DNA of 64,000 nucleotides from Paenibacillus psychroresistens (GCF_009728935.1 NZ_CP034235.1:5060001-5124000); one strand, 5' to 3'; shown: positions 8,122 to 18,286, numbered from the stretch's first letter. A program made the numbers and translations. The notes: generated from the letters alone by a model not told the origin.

Positions 8122-10533
8122 TTATGGAAGTAATCCCCTGATTCCTGCAGCTTCTATCTTTACTGTAGTTGCTATCAGCCCTTCTGAAATAGCATGGACC
8201 GTGATCGCTCCTGAATTTACATTGGATTGTACAATTAGCTGGCATAGACCATTAAAAGCTTGTCTGTCGTGGGATTTATCACTTTCATGACTCCCTGGAT
8301 TCCCATTTCCAACCCCTAAAATCTTGCCATTACCCTCCACCGTAAATTCAATTAAATTAGCGGAAGTCGGCACAACTCTACCTTGATCATCGAGAATTCT
8401 AACGGTGATTATTGAAACATCTATACCATCTGCTTGGATAACAGCTCGATCAGGCAACAGTTCCAGCCTATAAGATGACCCTGTAGTCTCAACCTTACAT
8501 TCATAAGCTGGATTATTCCCCTTATATCCTTTCGCAGTAAGTGTACCTGGTTCATATAAGACAGCTTCCCAGCTTAAATGCCAATTCGGCTGCATATCTT
8601 TTTTTCCTAGGCTTACGCCGTTGAGAAATAACTCAACCACATCACAGTTGCTAAAACAATGAACATCTATAGGCTCACCTAACTTATCAGGCCAATTCCA
8701 ATGTGGGAATATATGCAAAACTGTTTCATTGCTCCACCAAGCTTTGTAGTAATAATAGAAGTCCTTGGGGAAACCGCAGCTATCGAGAATGCCGAACTGT
8801 GAGCTAACAGATGGCCATGAAAAAGGAGAAGGCTCTCCTCTGTAATCAAAACCTGTCCAGACAAAAATGCCGCTCAAATAAGGGTTCTCCGCTACCTTTT
8901 TCCACTGAAGCTCTCCCCTGTGATCAAGCTCCGTTTTAGAATCCATTAAATAGATGACACTCTTATCCGCATCCGTTTCATAACCTCCCCGAGTGCTAAA
9001 CATTGTTGAGGCTTCCGATACGACAATAGGCTGGTTGGGCATATATTCATGGTACTTGTCCCATATTTCATGCGCATAATTAAAACCCATGACATCCAGA
9101 TCTTTAATCGAATCGACGAAAGTATCAACATCTTCATAATGTACTTGATTTTCACTATCCCAGAAGCAATTCGCAGCTGTGACAGGTCTGGTAGTATCAA
9201 GGTTTCTCACAATCGCTTTCATTGATCTGACAATACGTCCACCTTCTGGTTTAAATTGCAGGCTAGTCTCTTCATTGCCTAATGACCACAATATAATGGA
9301 GGGATGATTTCTGTTCAATAAAATCATATTTTGTAAATTCTCCAAATCTTCCTTGGAGCTGCTAAAAAACCGATTTTCACATACCACCAATATCCCTAAT
9401 TTGTCGCACGAATCCAGCAGCTCTGGAGTTGGAGTATTATGGGCGCTTCTATAAGCATTACAGCCCAATTCCTTCAATTTCTCCATTCTAAATTCATTAA
9501 TTCTATCTGTTACGGCTACACCAACTCCAGCATGATCCTGATGGCAGCATACACCCTTTATTTTCACAGGCTCATCATTGAGATAAAATCCGTTATTTAC
9601 ATCAAAACGAATACTACGCACGCCAAAAATCGTTTCATAGCTATCCACTTCCCTGTCTGCAAACACGATTGTAGTCACCGCTCTATATAAGATGGGATTT
9701 TCTAGCGACCATAACTTCGCATCATCAATGAACGCTTTCTGCTCAACTTTTGTATCCCGCCAAGTCTTTATGCTCGCATCGGTTTCCACTTGGGCAACCT
9801 GCTTGTTTTCCTGATCATATATTCGCGATATAACCTTAAAGCTCTTTTCCTCAAAGTATTTGTTAACAACGTCTATTTCGATATTAACCTCAGCGGTTAT
9901 ACTTCCTTCATTTCTTTGAAAATAATTAGTAATAAACGTTCCACCAGGCGCGATATGAAGCGAATCCGTTTTTATAAGCCATACATGCCGATAAATACCT
10001 CCTCCGTTATACCACCAGCCTTCATGCCCTGTCGCATCCACTCTTACTGAGATTAGATTCTCTCCGCCAAAACGGATAAAATCGGTGACATCGTAGACCA
10101 CCCCAGTAAAACCGCTATCCTTGTGACCGACGTGAAAATTATTTAAATAAACCGTACTGTCTCTGTAAATGCCGTCTAGTTGAATATATACACGTTTGCC
10201 TTCTTCCGATTTTAAAAGCTCGAATTTTTTGCGGTACCATCCAATGCCTCCAGGCAATGATCCAGCTGTAACCAAATAATTATCAATAGATTCCATGGCT
10301 GGAATCGCATTTTTATCTTTAAATTTCTCATTGGAATAAGTAAATTCTCCCTCAAGTACATAATCATGAGGCAAATGGAGCGAAACCCAATCCGAATCAT
10401 CCAATGTTAGATCTGTGGCACCAAAGCAATAAGCGCCTGTTTTAATACGCCCTCCATCATCCGTATCATTATAAGGAGGCATATCACCTTTGAAAAACTT
10501 CCAATCCCTATCGAATAAACACTTCTCTCTCAT
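8122..10533 (-). CDS. Glycoside hydrolase family 2 (beta-galactosidase-like)
   Basis: An 803-residue cytoplasmic protein without a signal peptide. It has a sugar-binding jelly-roll domain (about 1-170), an immunoglobulin-like domain (about 170-280), a TIM barrel with HNTPTPELLDSCDKLG, the acid/base Glu in WSLGNEE and the nucleophile Glu in PIVVSEAS, and C-terminal Ig-like domains with GNGNPGSHESDK, as in DUF4982-type GH2 enzymes. ATG 10533 is preferred because GAAAGGAAA precedes it and the barrel-type N-terminus DRDWKFFKGD begins there; a longer frame would run into the upstream gene. It is the last gene of the glycan operon, 26 bp after the reductase. Exact specificity (galactoside, glucuronide or mannoside) is not clear. 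Confidence 0.85.
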   Translation of the reverse strand: MREKCLFDRDWKFFKGDMPPYNDTDDGGRIKTGAYCFGATDLTLDDSDWVSLHLPHDYVLEGEFTYSNEKFKDKNAIPAMESIDNYLVTAGSLPGGIGWYRKKFELLKSEEGKRVYIQLDGIYRDSTVYLNNFHVGHKDSGFTGVVYDVTDFIRFGGENLISVRVDATGHEGWWYNGGGIYRHVWLIKTDSLHIAPGGTFITNYFQRNEGSITAEVNIEIDVVNKYFEEKSFKVISRIYDQENKQVAQVETDASIKTWRDTKVEQKAFIDDAKLWSLENPILYRAVTTIVFADREVDSYETIFGVRSIRFDVNNGFYLNDEPVKIKGVCCHQDHAGVGVAVTDRINEFRMEKLKELGCNAYRSAHNTPTPELLDSCDKLGILVVCENRFFSSSKEDLENLQNMILLNRNHPSIILWSLGNEETSLQFKPEGGRIVRSMKAIVRNLDTTRPVTAANCFWDSENQVHYEDVDTFVDSIKDLDVMGFNYAHEIWDKYHEYMPNQPIVVSEASTMFSTRGGYETDADKSVIYLMDSKTELDHRGELQWKKVAENPYLSGIFVWTGFDYRGEPSPFSWPSVSSQFGILDSCGFPKDFYYYYKAWWSNETVLHIFPHWNWPDKLGEPIDVHCFSNCDVVELFLNGVSLGKKDMQPNWHLSWEAVLYEPGTLTAKGYKGNNPAYECKVETTGSSYRLELLPDRAVIQADGIDVSIITVRILDDQGRVVPTSANLIEFTVEGNGKILGVGNGNPGSHESDKSHDRQAFNGLCQLIVQSNVNSGAITVHAISEGLIATTVKIEAAGIRGLLP

Positions 10534-10559
10534 AAATAGTTTCCTTTCAAGAAATAATG

Positions 10560-11567
10560 TTATGGCATTCCGCGTCCGCGAGAAGTCACGTATAGCTGAT
10601 ACCATTCTCCGTGGCTTAGGTTCACTTTCATAGCTTCGCTGCAAGCACGAATCCGGTCTGGATCAGCTGTCCCGATAACCGGTTGAATATGGGCAGGATG
10701 ACGGAGCAAAAAGCTGAGCACGATCGCTTCCTTGGTAGTGTCCTTCTCTTCCGCCATTCTGGCTACTAAAGCAGCCGTCTCCTGTACAGCTGCACTCGCA
10801 TTCGACCTATCTCCGCCAGAGAACAAACCACGGGCCAATGGACTATAAGCTTGTAATTGAACATTAAGCAAGCGACAATGCTCAATTGTTCCGTCAGGGA
10901 AGGAGTAGTCTTTTCCTTCTGAATGGTTCATATATATACCCGCTTCTAGCCAATCCAGCTTAAGCAAGTTAAGCTCCAATTGATTGGCGACTAACGGTTC
11001 GTCCAGATAGGCTTCTAGAAGCTTCATCTGCCCTGCGCTCATGTTGGAAACGCCGAACCTATCCACCTTGCCCGTTGCTTTAAGCTGTCGGAAAGCTTCT
11101 GCTACTTCCTCTGGTTCTATCAATGGATCTGGCCGGTGAAGCAGGAGAATATCTAATTTCTCCAAACCAAGGCGATTCAAGATGCCATCTGCGCTCGCAA
11201 TAATATGATCCTTAGAGAAATCAAATCGCGATGGAATCGGACCTTCCGCCGCGCGAATGCCGCATTTGGATTGAATGATGATTTTATCCCTAATTTCTGG
11301 ACGCTCTTTCAACACCTGTCCGAATAAGAGCTCCGCTTTACCCTTCGAGTAAATATCAGCGTGATCAAACATGTTGATTCCCACGGAAAGCGCCGTTTCA
11401 ACGGCATCATGCGCCCGCTTCAATTCCGATAACGTGACCGGATTATCGTTCCACCCTCCGCCATGCGCCATAAAACCAAGCACGAGTTGACTCGCAGCAA
11501 ACCCATGCTTAGTTAGAGGTAATATGGTTTTCGAAGAATGCCTATCTGTATTCGCTGAATAGTTCAT
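10560..11567 (-). CDS. Aldo/keto reductase family oxidoreductase
   Basis: A 335-residue NADPH-dependent TIM-barrel oxidoreductase of the YdhF type. The catalytic tetrad is visible: Asp in FDHADIYSKG, Tyr in the same motif, Lys in IQSKCGI and His in LLLHRPDPL. The cofactor-binding end is PVIGTADPDRI. It probably oxidises or reduces a sugar carbonyl released by the neighbouring glycosidases. Its start overlaps the PhyH-like gene stop by four bases (ATGA), so the two are translationally coupled. Confidence 0.85.
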   Translation of the reverse strand: MNYSANTDRHSSKTILPLTKHGFAASQLVLGFMAHGGGWNDNPVTLSELKRAHDAVETALSVGINMFDHADIYSKGKAELLFGQVLKERPEIRDKIIIQSKCGIRAAEGPIPSRFDFSKDHIIASADGILNRLGLEKLDILLLHRPDPLIEPEEVAEAFRQLKATGKVDRFGVSNMSAGQMKLLEAYLDEPLVANQLELNLLKLDWLEAGIYMNHSEGKDYSFPDGTIEHCRLLNVQLQAYSPLARGLFSGGDRSNASAAVQETAALVARMAEEKDTTKEAIVLSFLLRHPAHIQPVIGTADPDRIRACSEAMKVNLSHGEWYQLYVTSRGRGMP

Positions 11568-12322
11568 CCTATACTAAACGATTGCATACCCGACCAATGA
11601 TGCCATAGATCCACCAGCGGCGTCTGCCAATTCTCTTTGCGATCCTTGTGATCAATTCGATAGTAGCAGGAATAACGAATTTTATCCGAGCTATTAGTGC
11701 CGCCGGCATGCACGAGTTGGTAGTGTGTAATGATTAAATCTCCTGGTTCTCCAACAATCTGCACAGGCTCAGGCAGTGGTACATTAGGTGAGCGCTTGAG
11801 CGTCTGAAAAGCTTCTTCCTGGAATAAAACCTCAGGCCCATGCTCTTGGAAATAATCTGCATAAGCTCGGTGGGTTCCCGGATAGACAGTGAAATTCCCG
11901 CGATTCGGCTCGGTTTGATCGCTTAGAATGATCCCGAATAGTGCAGTAAAATTGTCCAGCGTACCCTCATGCAAATGTAATACTCCGTCTATATGAGCCC
12001 CATGGTCCTGAGGAGGATTTTCCACATATTCCGGAAAACGCGGCTCAACCTGACCATAATTGATCTCATGATACATCCCTTCTCCAAGAAGAGAATCCAA
12101 TAGATCCTTGGCTGGCGTTTTATTAATCAAATTTGAGATAACTTCCTGCGATTCAAGCTTCTGATAAGGTCTTAGACCTCCACGTTCTGCAGGTATCCCT
12201 TGTCCAATGGCATAGTTAATCGCCTTCATGGCTTCTTGTACCATAATCTTCGGAACTACACCAGGTACTTTGACATACCCATCTTCCAGTAACTGCTTTT
12301 TCTGATCAAACGTCAATTGCAT
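11564..12322 (-). CDS. Phytanoyl-CoA dioxygenase (PhyH) family protein
   Basis: A 252-residue protein with the Fe(II)/2-oxoglutarate oxygenase facial triad: the HxD pair in HGAHIDG, a distal His in THYQLVHAGG, and a downstream Arg in SDKIRYSCYYR that could bind 2-oxoglutarate. The ferritin-like N-terminus begins LTFDQKKQLLEDGYVKVPG. PhyH-family enzymes hydroxylate varied small molecules; the substrate here is unknown. Position between a ThuA-like gene and an aldo/keto reductase inside a glycosidase operon points to modification of a sugar or sugar ether. ATG 12322 is 24 bp after the previous stop. Confidence 0.82.
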   Translation of the reverse strand: MQLTFDQKKQLLEDGYVKVPGVVPKIMVQEAMKAINYAIGQGIPAERGGLRPYQKLESQEVISNLINKTPAKDLLDSLLGEGMYHEINYGQVEPRFPEYVENPPQDHGAHIDGVLHLHEGTLDNFTALFGIILSDQTEPNRGNFTVYPGTHRAYADYFQEHGPEVLFQEEAFQTLKRSPNVPLPEPVQIVGEPGDLIITHYQLVHAGGTNSSDKIRYSCYYRIDHKDRKENWQTPLVDLWHHWSGMQSFSIG

Positions 12323-12346
12323 CTAGTTCACTCCTTTAAATAGTTA

Positions 12347-13081
12347 CTAATTCTTGTTTGCCGCTAGAACCTCCAGAGGCTCCGCGTTTCCGAATCCAGT
12401 AGGCGGTCTATCTACTGGAGCGCACCAGTGAGCAGCATTACGGATAATTCTCTGGACATCCTTGTTATGATACGTTGGGTATACCTCATGTCCGGGGCGG
12501 AAGTAGAAAATTTTCCCTTGCCCACGGGTATAACAACAACCGCTGCGGAACACTTCTCCACCTTCGAACCAGCTGAGAAGCACAACTTGATCCGGCTCTG
12601 GCACGTCGAAAAACTCTCCGTACATTTCTTCCTTCTCCAGTTCAAAGTAATCGCCGATGCCCGCCACGATAGGATGGCCAGGTGCTATAACCCACAGCCG
12701 CTCCTTTTCCCCAACTTCTCTCCACTTCAAATCGCAGGAAGTACCCATTAGTTTCTTGAACAATTTAGAATGATGCGCCGAATGAAGAAAAATCACGCCC
12801 ATTCCTTGCAGAATCCGGCTAACCACGCGATCTACGATCTCATCCGCAACCTCCTGATGAGCGGTATGCCCCCACCAGAGAAGTACGTCCGTGTCATCGA
12901 GACGAGCTTTCGTCAGTCCATGCTCGGGATCATCCAACGTCGCAATTCTAATATCGAACTCTTCGCCTAATCCTTGAGCAATCGCACCATGAATGCCTTC
13001 TGGGTAAATGTCACTTACAGCAACGTTCGTTTTCTCGTGACGGTATTCGTTCCAAATCGTAACTTTAACTTTTTTGTTCAT
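12347..13081 (-). CDS. ThuA-like domain protein
   Basis: A 244-residue protein with the class I glutamine-amidotransferase-like fold of ThuA: VTIWNEYRHEK at the start, DVLLWWGHTAH, GVIFLHSAHHSKLFKKLMG, PIVAGI and GKIFYFRPGHEVYPTYHN. ThuA-family members take part in trehalose, maltitol or 3-keto-sugar catabolism in other bacteria, but the biochemical reaction of this subgroup is not settled. No nucleophilic Cys of true amidotransferases is seen in the elbow. It lies 52 bp after GH38 in the same operon. Confidence 0.83.
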   Translation of the reverse strand: MNKKVKVTIWNEYRHEKTNVAVSDIYPEGIHGAIAQGLGEEFDIRIATLDDPEHGLTKARLDDTDVLLWWGHTAHQEVADEIVDRVVSRILQGMGVIFLHSAHHSKLFKKLMGTSCDLKWREVGEKERLWVIAPGHPIVAGIGDYFELEKEEMYGEFFDVPEPDQVVLLSWFEGGEVFRSGCCYTRGQGKIFYFRPGHEVYPTYHNKDVQRIIRNAAHWCAPVDRPPTGFGNAEPLEVLAANKN

Positions 13082-13132
13082 TTTTAGTTCCTCCAGTGAA
13101 TACAGATCAACGACCCATTGCTTGGCGCTTTT

Positions 13133-15754
13133 CTATAGCATTTTTAACGTTATTATTTTGAAAGGTGTCATCTCGAACTCGATCATATTCCCCTCAAGGA
13201 GCGGAAGCATTCTCATATCCTTCTCTAGCAAATTCGTTTCGATTACTGCTTTTATATGATCTGGAAGCTGCAATTTGATCGTCTCCGCTTGCCCGCTGTG
13301 TTCGAATAGTCTGATGATTGTACCGTTGCTCCGCTCCGCCTTTTTCATTGCTGATATTAAGGTATGCTTGGCGAATAGCTCGATAGCTGGAAGCTTTTGC
13401 TTTAATTTCCCGGGGTAAGCAAGCAGCGGCTTATTGTAGGTGTAGGCTTGTTTGACAACATCGCTATCCTGCCAATGACCCTCATAGCTGTATAAAGAGT
13501 AACTGAAAGCATGCTCTCCCTGATCTCTCATCCCATCGTACACCGGCGCGTTATATTCTCGCGGCCACAACAAACAGTTCGGAAATGTTGGACTCCTCAG
13601 CACGGACATTAGAATTTCACCGCGTTCAATTCGGTAGCTTGGCGTACCGCGATTGAAGATCGCGACGTTGATACCCGAGATGGCACCAGTTGATCCCCAT
13701 TCCACTGCAGCCCAATCACCGTTCGGATTCTCCCATCCAGTGAAGGACATCTCATAGCGAGACTTTGTCAATGTTCCATAGGGAATAGCATAATGACCGC
13801 TATCGTTCTTGAGAACAACAGGGGTTGGGAATGAAATTCGAATGCGACGGTCGAAGGCGTCCCAATCAATCTTCGTCTCGAAATCGACGCGCGGAATCCC
13901 GTTTCTGAGGATTACTTTTTGTTCCCATTCCAAGATCATTACACGATAATCCACTGGGTTCTGGATTTCCTCATTACCCGCCAATTGGCCGCGGTATGTC
14001 AATACGCTATGATCCGCGAACTTCTCAACGCTAATCAGCTTATTTCCATTGCCTAATCTCAGGCGAGGTCTATTCAGCTCCCGGGTTGTCCAAGGGTCGC
14101 CTACATCATGCTCAAGGACAAGCTCGTTAGCGTAGCCTTTTGCCGAATTTACCAGCTCTTGACCTGCCTTCTTATCAAAGATACTAATAACTCCATGATC
14201 ATTAGTAGTCACTTTATAAAATTCATTCTCAATAGAGCGACTTTCTGTAGGAAACGGAAGTGAGGTTTCTGGAACATGGGTTGGATTGGTAATCCGCTGA
14301 ATGCGATATTCCTTCCAAGACAAACCAGCAATACCCTCCACTTGGAAAGTAATCTTGTTTCCTTCCGCTTGCTCTGTGATTTCAAAGAGTGTCGCTTGTT
14401 TCCCCTGTTCATCCAAGAGTGTGAAAGATCCGCTTCCTGCAATGTAAACCTCCGCATGCTGGGTAACCTCGTAGCTATGTGGATTAAACACAGAAATTGT
14501 ATGATCATCCTGCTCAATAGTTACCTGTTTGAGCTGTTCCAAAGCATCTGCTAAGTGATCATCTATCTCTGCATAAAGCTCTAGTAATTCCTTATAGCCT
14601 ACATCAATATGGGTACCCGTTATGGAATCATGGAATGCAGCAAAAGCGATTTTCTTCCAGCTTTCCGTTAAGTCTTGGCTAGGATACGTTAAGCCTTGTA
14701 AATTTGCGAGGGCAGCCCATTTCTCGATGCTCTCTGCTTTGTTCTCCAATCGTCTCGTTTCCTGCTTAGTTTTAATCCGCGAAACGAGGCAGCCTGTACT
14801 CACCGGATTGCCATCCACTTCCTCTGAGACTCGAGTAGGATCGGGTGAATCGACAGCCCTAATATCCTCCTTGTAACGCTCCGCTAAATCTTGGATCAGC
14901 ATGAATGTATAGTCATAGTCTGGTTGACTTGCATTAGCTGCCGCAACTTTCTCTGCCAAATTCATGACGACGAGACTTTCTTCGCCTCCAGCTGCAATCA
15001 AACCAAAAGGATGATGGATCATATTAAGCTTTGAAGGATCTATTTCGGTATCCATACCCATCCGGTACGAATGGTCAAAGCCGCGATCAAGGCAAGTCTT
15101 GCAGCCATAGCCATGACAATCAGGGCATGGTCGGTAATACGGTGTACGCCCAAGGTATTTCATGTTCTTCGTTCGGAAATCCTGCTGAATATAAAGAAAG
15201 GTACCGTCTAGCCCTTTCCAATATTCCTTGGTCGGGAATTTATAAGATAAGCCAGTCAGCCATTTAATCTCACACCCGCGGAAAATCTGCGGCATCTGCG
15301 CCGAAGCACCGAATCCATCGTTGACGCAGCCGCTTGTCGGCAGAACACCTAAAGTATCCTCTGCCCATAGCAAGCCGTATACCAGATTGCGGACAAGCGT
15401 TTCCCCTATCGGCATATTAGGATCGGGAATAATTTCGCCTGCTGCCAGCAATTCGAATCTGCCTTCTTTAATGAGCTGTTTGAAAACTTCCAAGTGTTCT
15501 GGATGTTTTTCCAGGTAGGTTCTTAACACAAGTGAGCATTCAATCTCAAATTTCAGATCGCTGCCCTGTGATAAGGTCACCCAATCCTCAATGCAAGCTT
15601 CTTGAATGACGCTGCAGCTTACGAACTTCTCGTTATTATAATAGAATGGCTTTTTAAAGCCACGACGCCAAATCGGGTCAAAATGATTGCTGCAATGAAT
15701 ATAAATGGTCTTGGGTTCTATTATTGATTCTATTTGTGATTCTCTGTTTGTCAT
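13133..15754 (-). CDS. Glycoside hydrolase family 38 alpha-mannosidase with a four-Cys insertion
   Basis: An 873-residue cytoplasmic enzyme. The GH38 metal site is visible as His24 and Asp26 (SNHFDPIW), with the nucleophile Asp146 in NDGFGASAQMPQI and a later metal His in AFHDSITGTHID. A middle helical bundle and a C-terminal beta-sandwich follow, as in family GH38. It should release alpha-linked mannose, or a related sugar, with Zn2+ or another divalent ion. Oddly, residues 210-221 read CPDCHGYGCKTC, a CxxC-x4-CxxC zinc-ribbon-like insertion between two barrel strands. The start has an AAGGAAC site about 11 nt upstream. It is the fifth gene of the operon. Confidence 0.87.
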   Translation of the reverse strand: MTNRESQIESIIEPKTIYIHCSNHFDPIWRRGFKKPFYYNNEKFVSCSVIQEACIEDWVTLSQGSDLKFEIECSLVLRTYLEKHPEHLEVFKQLIKEGRFELLAAGEIIPDPNMPIGETLVRNLVYGLLWAEDTLGVLPTSGCVNDGFGASAQMPQIFRGCEIKWLTGLSYKFPTKEYWKGLDGTFLYIQQDFRTKNMKYLGRTPYYRPCPDCHGYGCKTCLDRGFDHSYRMGMDTEIDPSKLNMIHHPFGLIAAGGEESLVVMNLAEKVAAANASQPDYDYTFMLIQDLAERYKEDIRAVDSPDPTRVSEEVDGNPVSTGCLVSRIKTKQETRRLENKAESIEKWAALANLQGLTYPSQDLTESWKKIAFAAFHDSITGTHIDVGYKELLELYAEIDDHLADALEQLKQVTIEQDDHTISVFNPHSYEVTQHAEVYIAGSGSFTLLDEQGKQATLFEITEQAEGNKITFQVEGIAGLSWKEYRIQRITNPTHVPETSLPFPTESRSIENEFYKVTTNDHGVISIFDKKAGQELVNSAKGYANELVLEHDVGDPWTTRELNRPRLRLGNGNKLISVEKFADHSVLTYRGQLAGNEEIQNPVDYRVMILEWEQKVILRNGIPRVDFETKIDWDAFDRRIRISFPTPVVLKNDSGHYAIPYGTLTKSRYEMSFTGWENPNGDWAAVEWGSTGAISGINVAIFNRGTPSYRIERGEILMSVLRSPTFPNCLLWPREYNAPVYDGMRDQGEHAFSYSLYSYEGHWQDSDVVKQAYTYNKPLLAYPGKLKQKLPAIELFAKHTLISAMKKAERSNGTIIRLFEHSGQAETIKLQLPDHIKAVIETNLLEKDMRMLPLLEGNMIEFEMTPFKIITLKML

Positions 15755-15784
15755 CGTTGTTAGTAGTTCCTTTCTGCTAGTTAG

Positions 15785-18214
15785 TTACTGAATTTCCAAC
15801 TCTGCCACTTGTCCAAGAGACATTTCAAGCTCCACTGTAGCTGTTTCTTCAGCAGAATCGTAGTGGACTTCAACGGATACTCCATTTATTCTAATGCTTG
15901 GTTTTTGGGAGACTATCAGCTTAAGCCGACTTGTTCCCGCTCCTTGAATGCTCGCTCGAATGATTCCATCCTCATATCGATAATTCAATAAATCCAATCC
16001 GTATGCTTCTTGGATGGTTACCGGGTATAAACACTCATGAACTCTGTATACAGAAATAGTCACAGGGTTCTCTCCATCCACTAAGTCAACGGGCAGTTTG
16101 TTCGTAGCCAACAGCGACTGACCGCCAATCTCTATTTTCTCAATGTAGGGTCCGCTGCCTTTCATCTCAATGTCGAGGATTTTATTGCGGAAGTGAAGCC
16201 CCTGTAAAGTCATTTCTTCTCCAGCATAGGGATAGAACGTTAATCCACCGGCTTCCATTCCTACACCAACGACACCATGAATGGCAGCTTGATACCAGCC
16301 GCGCATGGAATAGCCATGCCACATGCCTTTGGAAGTATTCCAACGATCTAATTCCGGCTCATCCGTGTCAATATAACAAGGGATCCCTTCTGGAATAGTC
16401 AGCTTCTTCGTCCAGTAGCTCACCCAACCAATCCACTGCTCGATTAAATCCGGACGATTCTGGCTGTTAATGAGCCGCATATAATACTCTCCGGTCACCG
16501 GCCACCAGCAATGCAATTGATTGGCATCTTTGTCATAAGCATCCGACCAGACGGGAATTTCCCTTAATCCCGCTTTACAGACAACATTTTCTTCAAAAAA
16601 CTTTAGACTAGGGGTACTAATCGGATCCAAAAGCTCGCTGCAATAACCGTTTTCCCATTTGACAGCATTCGAGTTAAATGAATTTCTCCGCTCCAGGGTC
16701 TTAGAATCGATTGAGCTGACAATAAAATTTTTCTGCTCATCATAGAAAAGTGGCAGAAAGTTTTTCTCGATGTTAGCAAAGGTTGTTTTCGCAGACAGTT
16801 TCGTTTCTTTATCACCTGTGAGCTCGGCCAAATACTCCATTGATCTCGCAGCACAATAGAAAATGGTATTGTTCAAACCGCTAATATCGTTGCCAGTTTC
16901 GTGCATAAACAAAGGAAAGTCAGGGAAAAGTGAAGCCCCATCGCAAAAGCCAGTCCCTTGAACCTCATTAGTTTTAATTAGCTTAAATATTCGCTTGGCA
17001 AAGGCGTATCTTTCCTTCACCTCTTGCAAATCGCCTGAAATCATATAGTACTGATGAAGCAAGGAAATATACATGCTCTGAGAAGGAAGTGCACTAATGC
17101 TATTCAAGCCCATATCATGCCTGAAGCTATGGCCGATACCGAACTCAGCGTCGGCTGTGTCCTCGTAGAATTGCAGCATCTCTTGGATAAACGCTTGATC
17201 CCCCCAATAAAGCGAGGCATAATTGCTCGTCATTCCATCCCAGCCCCATACCCAATAGTTCGCTGTTTTGGCTTTAATTGCACCTGGCGTATCAGTTACC
17301 TTACAGGATTCATGGTATAGAGGGGCCAAGCTAATAAAGTTATTTAATTCCTCATAAGGACTAACCAATACCGGAGCTCGATCGATCACCGCTTGATAAC
17401 GGTTGAATTGCTTGGCTACCAGCTGCTCTACATTGGCAGTTAATCCGCTGATTCGTTCCTGCAGCTCCGCTTTTGTCGAAGCAAAGGTAATCACAAAGCT
17501 ATAAGCTGTGCTAGGTAACAGAAACTCATCGCTGACGAGTATAAATTTCGTATTGATCGGGCGTTTCACGAATTGTAACGGAAAATTGGCACTTATCCCG
17601 ATATGCAGGGCAATTGGAGCCTGATCATCATTATGATCAATATCTTGATTATTAATATTCAATTTCTTATGCTCATCCACATGCTCTTTATACCTATCTT
17701 CTAGGACTCCATGTAATAAGTTATTGGCTTTATTAAATTCCCACTCCTGCCAATTGCGGTCAGCACCGCCGCCGCTATAACGCAAATCCTGTGAATCAAC
17801 GGGAATTAATCCAAAATTCTCATAAAATTCAAAATCGAATTTAAGCCCAGCCGGTAGTTCAGCTGGCGTAATAAGCTGGATAACAATCGATTCCTCGACT
17901 GCGAATATCTGATGCTTCAACAACGAACCTTCAAAATCACATTGTGCTTCAATCCCAAATGGCCATATTTTCGTTTGATTATGCTGCAGCTTGTAGATCA
18001 CTTTATTGCGTTCCAGATAATACCTAAACCCATCCCAAAGCCTTTGTAAGAATATCGTATGGCTGCCTCTGGTTTGCAATGGATTGCGATAATCCACTTG
18101 CGTGACGGAGTTTTCGTCCATTTGGAAGGTCAATCTGCTGTCTGAAAACCATCTTGGCGTTTCAGGAATTCCTGTCTCTGCATATATAATTCCTCTGTTC
18201 ACGGTATGCTTCAT
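15785..18214 (-). CDS. Putative (alpha/alpha)6-barrel glycoside hydrolase (GH63/GH78-like)
   Basis: An 809-residue protein without a signal peptide. The N-terminal half is a beta-sandwich; from about residue 300 it shows repeating helices and aromatic motifs typical of six-hairpin glycosidases: YWVWGWDGMTSN, GFCDGASLFPDFPLFMHE, HCWWPVTGEYYMRL and GMWHGYSMRGWYQAAIHG. Candidate catalytic acids are Asp in WGWDGM and Glu/Asp in the last motifs. I can place it by fold but not assign a GH family with certainty (GH63, GH78 or a related clan). ATG 18214 is chosen because the protein start KHTVNRGIIYAETG lies just behind an AGGCAGAGAG region. It sits 30 bp before GH38 and after an intercistronic hairpin. 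Confidence 0.7.
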   Translation of the reverse strand: MKHTVNRGIIYAETGIPETPRWFSDSRLTFQMDENSVTQVDYRNPLQTRGSHTIFLQRLWDGFRYYLERNKVIYKLQHNQTKIWPFGIEAQCDFEGSLLKHQIFAVEESIVIQLITPAELPAGLKFDFEFYENFGLIPVDSQDLRYSGGGADRNWQEWEFNKANNLLHGVLEDRYKEHVDEHKKLNINNQDIDHNDDQAPIALHIGISANFPLQFVKRPINTKFILVSDEFLLPSTAYSFVITFASTKAELQERISGLTANVEQLVAKQFNRYQAVIDRAPVLVSPYEELNNFISLAPLYHESCKVTDTPGAIKAKTANYWVWGWDGMTSNYASLYWGDQAFIQEMLQFYEDTADAEFGIGHSFRHDMGLNSISALPSQSMYISLLHQYYMISGDLQEVKERYAFAKRIFKLIKTNEVQGTGFCDGASLFPDFPLFMHETGNDISGLNNTIFYCAARSMEYLAELTGDKETKLSAKTTFANIEKNFLPLFYDEQKNFIVSSIDSKTLERRNSFNSNAVKWENGYCSELLDPISTPSLKFFEENVVCKAGLREIPVWSDAYDKDANQLHCWWPVTGEYYMRLINSQNRPDLIEQWIGWVSYWTKKLTIPEGIPCYIDTDEPELDRWNTSKGMWHGYSMRGWYQAAIHGVVGVGMEAGGLTFYPYAGEEMTLQGLHFRNKILDIEMKGSGPYIEKIEIGGQSLLATNKLPVDLVDGENPVTISVYRVHECLYPVTIQEAYGLDLLNYRYEDGIIRASIQGAGTSRLKLIVSQKPSIRINGVSVEVHYDSAEETATVELEMSLGQVAELEIQ

Positions 18215-18240
18215 AGTTATATCTCTCTGCCTTTCTTGAC

Positions 18241-18286
18241 AAAAAATCGGCAAGCAGGAAATCCCGAGGGCTGCTCCAGCTTGCCG
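18241..18286 (-). terminator. Intra-operon terminator/attenuator between binding protein and glycosidases
   Basis: On the minus strand CGGCAAGC (18279-18286) pairs with GCTTGCCG (18248-18255) across a 23-nt loop and is followed by ATTTTTT. It lies 20 bp after the solute-binding protein stop and before the glycosidase genes, so partial read-through would give more binding protein than enzymes, a common arrangement in ABC operons. Confidence 0.65.

Noticed and set aside
10534..10644. A longer N-terminus for the GH2 protein
   Set aside because: It would overlap the reductase gene by about 85 bp and lacks a ribosome-binding site.
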